Below the pieces are notes generated by a model, which did not search any database, was not told the DNA's origin, and worked only from the letters and a program-made list of their open reading frames with translations. A program made the position numbers and the translations under genes. Positions 1 to 7,470 of a DNA stretch of 64,000 nucleotides are shown one piece after another; position 1 is the first letter of the stretch, and the number at the start of each line of letters is the position of its first letter. The stretch covers positions 1 to 64,000 of the forward strand of contig READ01000040.1 in assembly GCA_004293675.1 (NCBI GenBank), in the 5' to 3' direction. This DNA is from Betaproteobacteria bacterium (GTDB lineage Bacteria > Pseudomonadota > Gammaproteobacteria > Burkholderiales > Casimicrobiaceae).

Positions 1-1
1 G

Positions 2-133
2 ATGCCTGGTGACAACGTGAAGATGACGGTGGCGCTGATCAACCCGATCGCCATGGAAGAGAAGCTCCGTTTCGCCATTCGCGAAGGCGGTCGCACCGTG
101 GGTGCCGGCGTAGTTTCGAAAATTCTGAAGTAA
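2..133 (+). CDS. tuf: Elongation factor Tu, C-terminal end (partial)
   Basis: Only the last 43 residues and the stop codon are in the window; the reading frame enters from the left edge. The translation contains [13 protein letters not shown] and ends [17 protein letters not shown], which is the invariant C-terminal barrel of EF-Tu, the GTPase that delivers aminoacyl-tRNA to the ribosome. It lies only 12 nt upstream of rpsJ, the usual order in proteobacteria (fusA-tuf-rpsJ), so tuf and the S10 operon are probably cotranscribed. Confidence 0.97.
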   Translation: MPGDNVKMTVALINPIAMEEKLRFAIREGGRTVGAGVVSKILK

Positions 134-145
134 GCAGGCGATCTC

Positions 146-457
146 GTGAATAACCAAAAGATTCGCATCCGCCTCAAGGCATTCGATTACAAGTTGATCG
201 ATCAGTCAGCGTCGGAAATCGTCGAAACTGCGAAGCGCTCCGGCGCAATTGTTCGCGGTCCCGTGCCATTGCCAACGCGCATTGAGCGCTTTGACGTACT
301 GCGTTCACCTCACGTTAATAAGACGTCGCGTGACCAGTTTGAAATTCGTACCCATCTTCGTTTGATGGACATTATCGAGCCCAATGACAAGACGGTCGAC
401 CAGCTGATGAAGTTAGATCTTCCAGCGGGTGTGGACGTCGAAATCAAAGTTCAGTAG
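146..457 (+). CDS. rpsJ: 30S ribosomal protein S10
   Basis: The protein has 103 residues, the same length as E. coli S10, and carries the family pattern [17 protein letters not shown] near the N-terminus and RTHLRLMDI in the second half. S10 sits in the 30S head and also acts as NusE in transcription antitermination. It is the first gene of the S10 operon, 12 nt after tuf, and is followed by an unusually long (99 nt) structured spacer before rplC. Confidence 0.98.
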   Translation: MNNQKIRIRLKAFDYKLIDQSASEIVETAKRSGAIVRGPVPLPTRIERFDVLRSPHVNKTSRDQFEIRTHLRLMDIIEPNDKTVDQLMKLDLPAGVDVEIKVQ

Positions 458-556
458 TCAATAGACCGCTGAACGAACACTGAAATCAAAGTTGCCGGTC
501 AATTGAAACCGGCACTTCCAAACGTAAGTGCGGGAGTAAGAAAGAAGAGGTGAACT
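458..556 (+). promoter_or_regulatory. Structured rpsJ-rplC intercistronic spacer
   Basis: This 99-nt gap is much longer than any other spacing in the operon. It contains two adjacent potential hairpins: GCCGGT (494-499) with ACCGGC (508-513), then CACTT with AAGTG up to about 530, followed by a purine-rich Shine-Dalgarno stretch (aagaagaggtg) just before the rplC start. It could be a site for translational feedback or RNA processing. In E. coli the L4 control region is upstream of rpsJ, so a role here is inference only. Confidence 0.4.
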
Positions 557-1186
557 ATGAGTCTAGGACTCATCGGACGCAAAGTCGGTATGACACGCGT
601 CTTCCATGATGACGGATCAGCTACTGCTGTTACCGTGGTCGATGTAGCTAACAATCGCGTCTCGCAAATCAAAACTGCTGAGAACGATGGCTACGCAGGT
701 GTGCAAGTCACCTACGGCGAGCGTCGCGCCAAGCGCGTAACCAAGGCCGCGGCCGGACACTTCGCAAAAGCGGGCGTTCAGGCGGGGTCGTTGGTTCGCG
801 AATGGAATACAGATGCTGGCGATCTTAAACCTGGCGCTGTTGTGTCTGTCGAAACCTTTAAAGTTGGACAGCTCGTTGACGTCACCGGCACGACCAAGGG
901 TCGCGGCTTTACCGGTGTGATTCGTCGACACCACTTCAGCTCCAATCGCGAGACCCACGGCAACTCGGTCACAACCCGTGCGCCGGGTTCGATCGGTATG
1001 GCGCAGGATCCCGGTCGTGTTTTCCCCGGAAAGCGAATGGCTGGACAACACGGCAACGCCCAGCGTACGACGCAAGGCTTGGCCATTGTTCGCATCGATG
1101 CGGCCCGTGGTTTGCTCCTCATCAAAGGCGCGATCCCTGGTAGCCCGGGCGGTCACGTCATCGTCAAACCGACGGTGAGGAGTTAA
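557..1186 (+). CDS. rplC: 50S ribosomal protein L3
   Basis: The 209-residue product matches the E. coli L3 length. It begins [16 protein letters not shown], the conserved L3 N-terminus, and contains [15 protein letters not shown] and the [20 protein letters not shown] loop that reaches toward the peptidyl-transferase centre. L3 is an early 50S assembly protein. A good ribosome binding site (agaggtg) precedes the ATG. It is separated from rplD by 2 nt, so translation is probably coupled. Confidence 0.98.
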   Translation: MSLGLIGRKVGMTRVFHDDGSATAVTVVDVANNRVSQIKTAENDGYAGVQVTYGERRAKRVTKAAAGHFAKAGVQAGSLVREWNTDAGDLKPGAVVSVETFKVGQLVDVTGTTKGRGFTGVIRRHHFSSNRETHGNSVTTRAPGSIGMAQDPGRVFPGKRMAGQHGNAQRTTQGLAIVRIDAARGLLLIKGAIPGSPGGHVIVKPTVRS

Positions 1187-1188
1187 TC

Positions 1189-1809
1189 ATGGAATTGCAA
1201 GTTATAAACGCCAAAGGCGAAAACGCGTCTACCTTGTCAGCTTCTGACGTGGTGTTCGGTCGTGAGTACAACGAAGCGCTCATTCACCAAGTGGTGATCG
1301 GCTATCAAGCCAATGGCCGCAGCGCAGACCGCGCGCAGCTGACACGTGCTGAGGTTCGTCACTCCACGAAAAAGCCATGGAAACAAAAAGGCACCGGTAA
1401 CGCGCGTGCTGGTATGACCTCGAGCCCCATTTGGCGTGGCGGTGGTCGTGCGTTTCCAAATAAGCCTGATGAAAACTTCACGCACAAAATCAACCGTAAG
1501 ATGTATCGCGCCGGCATGGCTGCGATCCTTTCGCAGTTGGCACGTGATGGTCGTCTCTCTGTTGTAGAGAGCTTCACTATCGATTCGCCAAAGACCAAAC
1601 TGGTCGCTGGTGCCTTGAAGGGCATGGGACTCACAGAGGCGTTGATCGTGACCGAAACGCATGACGACAACCTCTACTTGGCGACGCGCAATCTTCCCAA
1701 TGTGACCGCAGTGGCGGCACATAACGTAGATCCTTACAGCCTACTCAACTTCAAGCGCGTGCTGATCACGAAAGCTGCAGTTGCAAAGATTGAGGAGTCA
1801 TACAAATGA
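1189..1809 (+). CDS. rplD: 50S ribosomal protein L4
   Basis: The 206-residue protein shows the L4 core: [18 protein letters not shown] and [20 protein letters not shown] form the extended loop that lines the peptide exit tunnel, and [13 protein letters not shown] follows. In enterobacteria L4 is also the autogenous repressor of the S10 operon; whether that holds here is unknown. Its end overlaps the rplW start by 4 nt (ATGA). Confidence 0.98.
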   Translation: MELQVINAKGENASTLSASDVVFGREYNEALIHQVVIGYQANGRSADRAQLTRAEVRHSTKKPWKQKGTGNARAGMTSSPIWRGGGRAFPNKPDENFTHKINRKMYRAGMAAILSQLARDGRLSVVESFTIDSPKTKLVAGALKGMGLTEALIVTETHDDNLYLATRNLPNVTAVAAHNVDPYSLLNFKRVLITKAAVAKIEESYK

Positions 1810-2102
1810 ACCAAAATCGTTTGATGACCGTGCTCAAGGCTCCGGTCATTTCTGAAAAGAGCACCTTTGTTGCTGAGAAAAACGAGCAAGTCGTTTTCGA
1901 AGTGATCCAAGACGCTACGAAACCCGAAGTAAAGGCCGCGGTAGAGCTGCTTTTTAAGGTTCAGGTTGAGAGCGTGCAGATGCTCAACCGCCCGGGTAAA
2001 GTAAAGCGTTTCGGTCGTTCCATGGGACGCCGTAGCGATAGCCGCCGTGCGTATGTTTCGCTTAAACCTGGCCAAGAAATTAACTTTGGCGGGGAGGCAT
2101 AA
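1806..2102 (+). CDS. rplW: 50S ribosomal protein L23
   Basis: This is a 98-residue L23, close to the usual 95-100. It begins [20 protein letters not shown], the conserved L23 opening, and includes [21 protein letters not shown]23 lies at the tunnel exit and docks trigger factor and SRP. It overlaps rplD by 4 nt and is followed by rplB after 2 nt. Confidence 0.98.
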   Translation: MNQNRLMTVLKAPVISEKSTFVAEKNEQVVFEVIQDATKPEVKAAVELLFKVQVESVQMLNRPGKVKRFGRSMGRRSDSRRAYVSLKPGQEINFGGEA

Positions 2103-2104
2103 AG

Positions 2105-2941
2105 ATGGCACTCATCAAAGTAAAACCAACGTCACCTGGCCGCCGTTCGATGATCAAGGTTGTCAACCCTGATCTTCATAAGGGCGCGCCTTACGCACCG
2201 TTACTCGTTTTCCAGAAGCGTGGTTCCGGTCGTAATAATAACGGCCATATCACCACCCGTCACAAGGGCGGTGGTCACAAGCATCATTACCGCATTGTGG
2301 ATTTCCGTCGAAATAAGGATGGAATCCCAGCCAAGATTGAGCACCTTGAATACGACCCAAACCGCAGCGCAAACATTGCACTCGTGCTCTACGCTGACGG
2401 CGAACGCCGTTACGTGCTCGCGGCAAAAGGCATGGCAGCGGGCGACATCATTTTGAGTGGTGCCGAGGCACCGATCAAAGTTGGCAACGCGTTGCCCATT
2501 CGAAATATTCCAGTCGGCACGACCATCCACGCGATCGAGCTGCAGCCTGGTAAAGGCGCGCAATTGGCTCGCTCGGCTGGTACCTCGGTGCAACTGATGG
2601 CTCGCGAAGGTATCTACGCGCAGGTTCGTCTGCGTTCGGGTGAGGTTCGCAAAGTTCACGTGGACTGCCGCGCCACCATTGGCGAGGTCGGTAACGGCGA
2701 GCATTCACTGCGCGTCATCGGCAAAGCCGGTGCCACTCGCTGGCGTGGTATTCGTCCAACGGTTCGTGCTATTTGTATGAACCCGGTCGACCACCCAATG
2801 GGCGGACGCACCAACGGTGGTGGCGGACGTCATCACCCAGTGTCGCCATGGGGTCAAAAGGCCAAGGGCCTGAAGACGCGTTCTAACAAGCGCACAGACA
2901 GCATGATCGTTCGTACGCGTCACGCTGCGAAGAAGGGTTAA
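2105..2941 (+). CDS. rplB: 50S ribosomal protein L2
   Basis: The 278-residue protein is slightly longer than E. coli L2 (273). It has the conserved opening [14 protein letters not shown], the [17 protein letters not shown] segment, and the C-terminal [20 protein letters not shown] loop that contacts the peptidyl-transferase centre. L2 is needed for subunit joining. It is embedded in the S10 operon with short spacings on both sides. Confidence 0.98.
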   Translation: MALIKVKPTSPGRRSMIKVVNPDLHKGAPYAPLLVFQKRGSGRNNNGHITTRHKGGGHKHHYRIVDFRRNKDGIPAKIEHLEYDPNRSANIALVLYADGERRYVLAAKGMAAGDIILSGAEAPIKVGNALPIRNIPVGTTIHAIELQPGKGAQLARSAGTSVQLMAREGIYAQVRLRSGEVRKVHVDCRATIGEVGNGEHSLRVIGKAGATRWRGIRPTVRAICMNPVDHPMGGRTNGGGGRHHPVSPWGQKAKGLKTRSNKRTDSMIVRTRHAAKKG

Positions 2942-2946
2942 TCACA

Positions 2947-3225
2947 ATGGCACGTTCCGTTAAAAAAGGGCCGTTTGTTGACGCCCATCTAGCAAAGAAG
3001 GTCGATGTGGCTCTGGCCAAGAACGACAAAAAACCGATCAAAACTTGGTCACGTCGTTCAACCGTCACGCCCGACTTTGTCGGTCTGACCATCGCCGTTC
3101 ACAACGGTAAGGCGCACGTTCCGGTGTATGTGTCCGACCAAATGGTTGGACACAAGCTCGGCGAATTCGCGCTCACACGCACTTTTAAAGGCCATCCGGC
3201 TGATAAAAAAGTAGCGAAGAAGTAA
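2947..3225 (+). CDS. rpsS: 30S ribosomal protein S19
   Basis: The protein is 92 residues, the exact family length, beginning [15 protein letters not shown] and containing [24 protein letters not shown] and [17 protein letters not shown]19 forms a complex with S13 in the 30S head near the tRNA. The start is 5 nt after rplB; rplV follows after 9 nt. Confidence 0.98.
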   Translation: MARSVKKGPFVDAHLAKKVDVALAKNDKKPIKTWSRRSTVTPDFVGLTIAVHNGKAHVPVYVSDQMVGHKLGEFALTRTFKGHPADKKVAKK

Positions 3226-3234
3226 GGACGAATC

Positions 3235-3564
3235 ATGCAAACTATCGCAATTATGAAAGGCGCGCCGGTCTCTGACCAGAAAGCGCGTTTGGTCGCCGAT
3301 CAGGTTCGTGGTCTTCCCGTAGCGAAGGCTCTGAATTTGCTGGCTTTCAGCCCGAAGAAATCAGCCGGCCTCATCAAGAAGGTTCTCGAATCCGCAATCG
3401 CGAATGCAGAGCACAATGATGGCGCTGATATTGACGAGCTCAAAGTGACCTCAATTTACGTCGACAAAGCCCTTGTCATGCGCCGCTTTGCTGCGCGCGC
3501 AAAGGGCCGCGGCGCGCGTCTTCTGAAACAAACCTGTCACATCCACGTGACCGTTGGGAATTAA
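3235..3564 (+). CDS. rplV: 50S ribosomal protein L22
   Basis: This is a 109-residue L22 (E. coli 110). Typical patterns are [14 protein letters not shown] near the N-terminus, [15 protein letters not shown], and the C-terminal [22 protein letters not shown], which is the extended hairpin lining the exit tunnel and the site of macrolide-resistance mutations. It is in line with its neighbours, 9 nt after rpsS and 8 nt before rpsC. Confidence 0.98.
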   Translation: MQTIAIMKGAPVSDQKARLVADQVRGLPVAKALNLLAFSPKKSAGLIKKVLESAIANAEHNDGADIDELKVTSIYVDKALVMRRFAARAKGRGARLLKQTCHIHVTVGN

Positions 3565-3572
3565 GGGATCAT

Positions 3573-4301
3573 ATGGGTCAAAAGATTAATCCCACGGGAT
3601 TCCGGCTCGTCGTTTCACGCGCGTGGACTTCAAAGTGGTACGCAAGCAGTAAGACCTTTGCTGATAAAGTCAAAGAAGATTACGAAGTTCGCACCTACCT
3701 GCTGAAGAAGCTTAAAAACGCGAACGTATCGAAGGTCGTAATCGAGCGTCCAGCGAAAAACGCACGCATTACCATTTACAGCGCCCGTCCTGGCGTAGTA
3801 ATTGGTAAAAAAGGCGAGGACATTGAAGCGTTGCGTTCACAACTTCGTAAGATGATGAAGTGCGAGATCGCCCTCAACATTGAAGAAGTGCGTAAGCCAG
3901 AGACCGACGCGCAGCTGATCGGCGACTCTATTTGCCAACAGCTCGAAAAGCGCATCATGTTCCGTCGTGCCATGAAACGCGCGATGCAAAACGCCATGCG
4001 TTTGGGCGCTCAAGGCATCAAGATCATGAGCGCGGGTCGTTTGAACGGCGCCGAGATCGCACGTACCGAGTGGTATCGTGAAGGTCGCGTGCCGCTCCAT
4101 ACGCTTCGTGCCGATATTGACTACGGTTTGTCGGAAGCGAAAACCGCCTACGGAATCATTGGCGTTAAAGTGTGGGTGTTCAAGGGCGAGACTCTTGGAT
4201 TGTCTGCCGCTGAGACCGCTGCAGTTACGCCAGCTGAAGAGCCGCGCGAACAGCGTCGTCCCCGTCGTCCAGCAGGAGTGAGAAATGCTACAGCCGGCTA
4301 G
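3573..4301 (+). CDS. rpsC: 30S ribosomal protein S3
   Basis: The 242-residue product is a little longer than E. coli S3 (233). The KH-domain signature [17 protein letters not shown] is present around residues 70-86, and the C-domain has [20 protein letters not shown]. The last 30 residues are a charged Pro/Glu/Arg tail ([12 protein letters not shown]), and the final 17 nt run into rplP, so the two genes overlap in different frames. S3 lies at the mRNA entry site and has helicase-related function. Confidence 0.98.
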   Translation: MGQKINPTGFRLVVSRAWTSKWYASSKTFADKVKEDYEVRTYLLKKLKNANVSKVVIERPAKNARITIYSARPGVVIGKKGEDIEALRSQLRKMMKCEIALNIEEVRKPETDAQLIGDSICQQLEKRIMFRRAMKRAMQNAMRLGAQGIKIMSAGRLNGAEIARTEWYREGRVPLHTLRADIDYGLSEAKTAYGIIGVKVWVFKGETLGLSAAETAAVTPAEEPREQRRPRRPAGVRNATAG

Positions 4302-4698
4302 AAGAAAATACCGCAAAGAACAAAAAGGTCGCAATAAGGGCCTTGCTACTCGCGGCAACAAAGTAAGCTTTGGTGAATTTGGCCTCAAAGCCACCAGCCG
4401 AGGCCGTCTGACAGCGCGTCAAATCGAAGCAGCGCGTCGTGCGATCAGCCGTCACATCAAACGTGGCGGACGTATCTGGATTCGTATCTTCCCCGACAAG
4501 CCAATCTCCAAAAAGCCAGCCGAAGTCCGCATGGGTAACGGTAAAGGTAACCCAGAGTACTACGTTGCCGAGATTCGTCCGGGCAAGGTTCTCTACGAGA
4601 TGGATGGCGTTGCTGAGCCGTTGGCGCGCGAAGCATTTTTGTTGGCCGCAGCGAAATTGCCGATTGCCACCACGTTTGTTGCCCGTTTGCTCGGCTAA
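4285..4698 (+). CDS. rplP: 50S ribosomal protein L16
   Basis: The 137-residue protein starts [19 protein letters not shown], the classical L16 N-terminus, and contains [18 protein letters not shown] and [21 protein letters not shown]16 organises the A-site side of the 50S subunit. The ATG is preceded by AGGAG inside the end of rpsC, and the start overlaps rpsC by 17 nt. Confidence 0.98.
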   Translation: MLQPARRKYRKEQKGRNKGLATRGNKVSFGEFGLKATSRGRLTARQIEAARRAISRHIKRGGRIWIRIFPDKPISKKPAEVRMGNGKGNPEYYVAEIRPGKVLYEMDGVAEPLAREAFLLAAAKLPIATTFVARLLG

Positions 4699-4719
4699 CA
4701 CGGTCAAAAGGAATAAACG

Positions 4720-4914
4720 ATGAAAGCATCAGAACTCAAAGCAAAGAGCGACGTTGAACTCAACACCGAGTTGACCGAGCTTTACAAAACCCACTTCAGT
4801 TTGCGCATGCAAAAGGCCACGCAACAGTTGCAGAACCCGACCCAATTGGGACGTGTTCGCCGTGACATTGCACGCGTCAAGACTGTGCTCAATCAAAAGG
4901 CAGCAGCAAAATGA
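4720..4914 (+). CDS. rpmC: 50S ribosomal protein L29
   Basis: This 64-residue protein matches L29 in length and in pattern: [18 protein letters not shown] at the N-terminus, a helical [20 protein letters not shown], and [14 protein letters not shown] near the end. L29 lies next to L23 at the tunnel exit. It overlaps rpsQ by 4 nt (ATGA), indicating translational coupling. Confidence 0.98.
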   Translation: MKASELKAKSDVELNTELTELYKTHFSLRMQKATQQLQNPTQLGRVRRDIARVKTVLNQKAAAK

Positions 4915-5183
4915 GCGAAGCCCAAACCGCAGTGAAAACTCCCTTGATCGCCACCGAAACCGGTCGCGTGGTGAGCGACAAGATGACCAAGACCGTAACG
5001 GTGTTGGTTGAACGTCGCGTTAAGCATCCGCTCTACGGCAAAGTGGTCACCAAGAGTCAGAAATACCATGCTCACGACGAAACCAGCACCGCCAAAGAAG
5101 GCGATTTGGTTGAGATCAAAGCGTGTCGTCCATTCTCCAAGACCAAGTCTTGGACTGTGTCGAAGGTAATCGAGAAAGCCTAG
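4911..5183 (+). CDS. rpsQ: 30S ribosomal protein S17
   Basis: The 90-residue product has the S17 OB-fold pattern: [39 protein letters not shown], and a C-terminal [20 protein letters not shown]. Length is slightly above E. coli (84) because of a longer N-terminus ([16 protein letters not shown]). In most bacteria rplN, rplX and the spc operon follow; here a terminator and the convergent urease cluster follow instead, so this is the last gene of the unit. Confidence 0.98.
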   Translation: MSEAQTAVKTPLIATETGRVVSDKMTKTVTVLVERRVKHPLYGKVVTKSQKYHAHDETSTAKEGDLVEIKACRPFSKTKSWTVSKVIEKA

Positions 5184-5198
5184 TTGGGTGATCGATTG

Positions 5199-5228
5199 CA
5201 AAAAGGCAGCCTAGGCTGCCTTTTTTAT
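5199..5228 (+). terminator. Rho-independent terminator after S10 operon
   Basis: A perfect 8-bp stem AAGGCAGC/GCTGCCTT around a short CTAG centre is flanked by an A run on the left and TTTTTTATT on the right. The symmetrical A/T flanks let it work in both directions, but the nearest gene end is rpsQ 15 nt upstream, so it most likely ends the S10 transcript. It can also protect against readthrough from the converging urease operon. Confidence 0.9.
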
Positions 5229-5269
5229 TGCGCGATCGTTTTTACGTCTTTCTTGATATCTGCGACGAG

Positions 5270-5476
5270 CTAACGCTTGGATCGAAACCATCTGCAGGCA
5301 AGTCCTGCGATAGCGCCTATTAAAAGCAACGCAGCCAAGCCGCGCGGGCTCATGAGTTCGTGCGCTAGAGCGTGCAGAAAGTCCTGTGCTTCGTGTCCGG
5401 GGTGAGCGCTTGCAATCACGGGCAATATCGACGCCAATGATGATACGGTTAAACGCGATACGTGGGCTGTTTTCAT
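5270..5476 (-). CDS. Small membrane protein of urease operon, AHPGHE motif
   Basis: This 68-residue protein starts with a probable signal peptide (MKTAHVSRLTVSSLASILPVI), then reads ASAHPGHEAQDFLHALAHELM, one transmembrane segment (GLAALLLIGAIAGLACRWF), and a basic end. The HPGHE start of the mature part recalls the N-terminus of HupE/UreJ nickel permeases, but the rest of such a permease is missing. It starts 4 nt after ureG stops, so it is the last gene of the urease operon. A role near nickel supply is an inference from context; histidines are plentiful (five in the mature part). Confidence 0.7.
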   Translation of the reverse strand: MKTAHVSRLTVSSLASILPVIASAHPGHEAQDFLHALAHELMSPRGLAALLLIGAIAGLACRWFRSKR

Positions 5477-5480
5477 TGCG

Positions 5481-6092
5481 TTAGCTCAACATTCCTTGAT
5501 GACGAATAAAGGCAACGATGGCGTCAACGCCCGTTCCTACCTTGAGGTTCGAAAAAACGAAGGGCTTAGCACCACGCATTTTTTTCGCATCGTGGTCCAT
5601 CACTTCGAGTGATGCGCCGACGTAGGGCGCTAAATCGATTTTGTTGATCACCAACAGATCGCTTTTCATGATGCCGGGGCCGCCTTTGCGGGGAATTTTT
5701 TCTCCGGCCGCTACGTCGATCACGTAGATGGTTAGGTCACTGAGTTCGGGGGAGAAGGTGGCCGCGAGATTGTCGCCACCGCTCTCCACAAAAATCATGT
5801 CGAGATTGGGAATGCGCTTGTTGAGCCGATCCACCGCTTCCAAGTTGATTGACGCATCTTCGCGAATGGCGGTGTGCGGGCAGCCGCCGGTCTCAACCCC
5901 GATGATGCGATCGGCCGATAGCGCGGAGTGGTCAACTAGAAACTGGGCATCTTCCTTGGTGTAGATGTCGTTGGTGATGGCTGCGATGTTGTGCGTGTCG
6001 CGGAAGCGGCGGCAGAGCTCGAGGGTGAGCGCTGTTTTGCCGGAACCGACGGGGCCGCCAATACCAACGCGAAGAGGGCCGTGTGAATTCAT
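5481..6092 (-). CDS. ureG: Urease accessory GTPase UreG
   Basis: The 203-residue protein is the usual UreG length. It has the P-loop [13 protein letters not shown] at residues 11-23, the metal-binding CPH motif in [15 protein letters not shown] near residue 70, and [11 protein letters not shown] as the guanine-specificity motif. UreG hydrolyses GTP in the UreDFG complex to drive nickel insertion into apo-urease. It follows ureF, from which it is separated by three tandem copies of a 31-bp repeat (6115-6224). Confidence 0.97.
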   Translation of the reverse strand: MNSHGPLRVGIGGPVGSGKTALTLELCRRFRDTHNIAAITNDIYTKEDAQFLVDHSALSADRIIGVETGGCPHTAIREDASINLEAVDRLNKRIPNLDMIFVESGGDNLAATFSPELSDLTIYVIDVAAGEKIPRKGGPGIMKSDLLVINKIDLAPYVGASLEVMDHDAKKMRGAKPFVFSNLKVGTGVDAIVAFIRHQGMLS

Positions 6093-6114
6093 GTGAGGCT
6101 CGCTGGGAAACGGT

Positions 6115-6224
6115 GTTCATGGTTCGACAAGCTCACCACGAACGGGTTTGGGTGTTCATGGTTCGACAAGCTCACCACGAACGGGTTGGGGGTGTTCATG
6201 GTTCGACTGGTTCACCGCGAACGG
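6115..6224. repeat. Three tandem copies of a 31-bp hairpin repeat
   Basis: Units lie at 6115-6145, 6154-6184 and 6194-6224, with a spacing of 39-40 bp. Each starts GTTCATGGTTCGAC and ends CACCACGAACGG (third copy CACCGCGAACGG); the ends are mutually complementary, so each copy can fold into a hairpin. A fourth copy is at 7436-7466. They fill the gap between ureF and ureG and so would be transcribed within the operon. Confidence 0.9.
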
Positions 6225-6229
6225 GTGGG

Positions 6230-6904
6230 TTACGATCGGAAGAGCCTTGAGTACTGGCTCTCATGTTTCATCTGTGCGATTGCGAGTAGCGGTGCAGCGG
6301 AGCACCAATCCTCTCGGCTCAGGCCCAGCGCAGTGTCGACGCCTTGCTCAACGGCAGTCGCTAACGAAAAAAGCAATTTCTGCGCCGCGATTTGTCCCAT
6401 GGGGAGCGCTTTGGCAAGCACCATGACTTGATTTTCCGCGAATCCGAAGGTGTAGGCCATAGCGCCGTCTCGCGCCGTGAGCCTACAGGCAGCGGCGGCG
6501 AGGCTTGCAGCAACCGGCGCGCAGGGCGAGTTGATAGCGGCGAGTGTTTCGCGCTGGGCGGCGCAGAGCGGAGCGACTTCACGGCACCACGCCGCGTAGG
6601 AAAAACCAACTTGAATCGATTCTGCTCTAGGCTCGGACGACTCGCGAGTGGCTAGGAACTCGGCGTTGAGTTGTAGCAGCTCATCATGCGCGGCGGGCAG
6701 CGCTTGCCAAGCTACAAATGCCTGCGCATAGAGCGGTATTTCAAAGCGCGAAAACACTAAGCGCAGATGATCCGTGATCCACGCTGCCGCGCTTAGCGCA
6801 CAGTTCACCGCACCCGTTTCTATGGCCCACTCTAGGCCTTGCGAATAGCTGTAAGCGCCCACTGGCAGCGCGGGCGACGCAAGTTGAAGTAGTCTCGGGT
6901 TCAT
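6230..6904 (-). CDS. ureF: Urease accessory protein UreF
   Basis: The 224-residue protein opens with LLQLASPALPVGAYSYSQGLEWAIETGAV, the defining UreF N-terminal pattern (P-x-G-x-[YF]-x-S-x-GLE). UreF is an all-helical factor that links UreD and UreG and may gate nickel transfer. Its ATG overlaps the ureE stop (ATGA), so the two are translationally coupled. The ureF stop codon is immediately followed by the repeat cluster before ureG. Confidence 0.96.
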   Translation of the reverse strand: MNPRLLQLASPALPVGAYSYSQGLEWAIETGAVNCALSAAAWITDHLRLVFSRFEIPLYAQAFVAWQALPAAHDELLQLNAEFLATRESSEPRAESIQVGFSYAAWCREVAPLCAAQRETLAAINSPCAPVAASLAAAACRLTARDGAMAYTFGFAENQVMVLAKALPMGQIAAQKLLFSLATAVEQGVDTALGLSREDWCSAAPLLAIAQMKHESQYSRLFRS

Positions 6905-7404
6905 CGGTCTTGGGTGCGCGGCTGCAAGCCGTCATGGATGCGCCCGCCGTGGCCCTCATCATCGTGGCTGTGATGCACGTGGCTGTGGCCGTAGGCGCCG
7001 CTTTCGGGCTGGAAGCCGCGTGTCACGGCGCTTACAGTGCCGCCGAGACCCTCAACCATTGCTTTCAAAACGTGATCTGGCAGCATCAGTAAGTAGTCGC
7101 TCTCTATTTGCAGCGGCACATGGCGGTTGCCCACGTGATACGCAATCTTAGCTAGCGCTGTGGCGCTGGCTGCACGCACTTCGTGCAGCGATTCTTGGGC
7201 TGCGATCACGCCCACGATGCGCCCATCCGGAAGCGCAAGCTTATCGCCGTGTGACAGCATGGTGCCGATTCGAAGCTGAATGCCAAAGGCTTCGCCGTTT
7301 AGCAGCGTTGCGCGAAGGCGGGATTTTTCACGCTGATCGAAGCTTAGTTCGACGGCTTCGGTGGCTTCGGTGTGTCGGGGCGCTAAGTGGGTGGCGATTT
7401 GCAT
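6901..7404 (-). CDS. ureE: Urease nickel metallochaperone UreE
   Basis: The 167-residue protein has the UreE layout: an N-terminal RLRATLLNGEAFGIQLRIG domain, then a central metal-binding domain with YHVGNRHVPLQIES (the conserved GNRH histidine), and a C-terminal histidine-rich tail with HSHVHHSHDDEGHGG. The tail is the nickel reservoir in other UreE proteins. It overlaps ureF by 4 nt. The 66-nt gap from ureC contains one copy of the 31-bp repeat. Confidence 0.95.
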   Translation of the reverse strand: MQIATHLAPRHTEATEAVELSFDQREKSRLRATLLNGEAFGIQLRIGTMLSHGDKLALPDGRIVGVIAAQESLHEVRAASATALAKIAYHVGNRHVPLQIESDYLLMLPDHVLKAMVEGLGGTVSAVTRGFQPESGAYGHSHVHHSHDDEGHGGRIHDGLQPRTQDR

Positions 7405-7435
7405 GGGGGGGGTGTGGGGCTGGGCTTGGGCTCGC

Positions 7436-7466
7436 GTTCATGGTTCGACTGGCTCACCACGAACGA
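7436..7466. repeat. Fourth copy of the 31-bp hairpin repeat
   Basis: This copy lies in the ureC-ureE gap and reads GTTCATGGTTCGACTGG followed by CTCACCACGAACGA. It differs from the 6115 copies mainly in the central AAG/TGG triplet. Its position a second time inside the same operon suggests that transposition or duplication has targeted the urease intergenic spaces. Confidence 0.85.
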
Positions 7467-7470
7467 ATCG

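Noticed and set aside
617-1156. Long minus-strand open frame opposite rplC
   Set aside because: Antisense shadow of a highly conserved ribosomal protein gene; no family resemblance or ribosome-binding site.
6115-6224. Tandem 31-bp repeats as a CRISPR array
   Set aside because: Only three units, with 8-9-nt nearly identical spacers and no cas genes; a fourth copy lies elsewhere.
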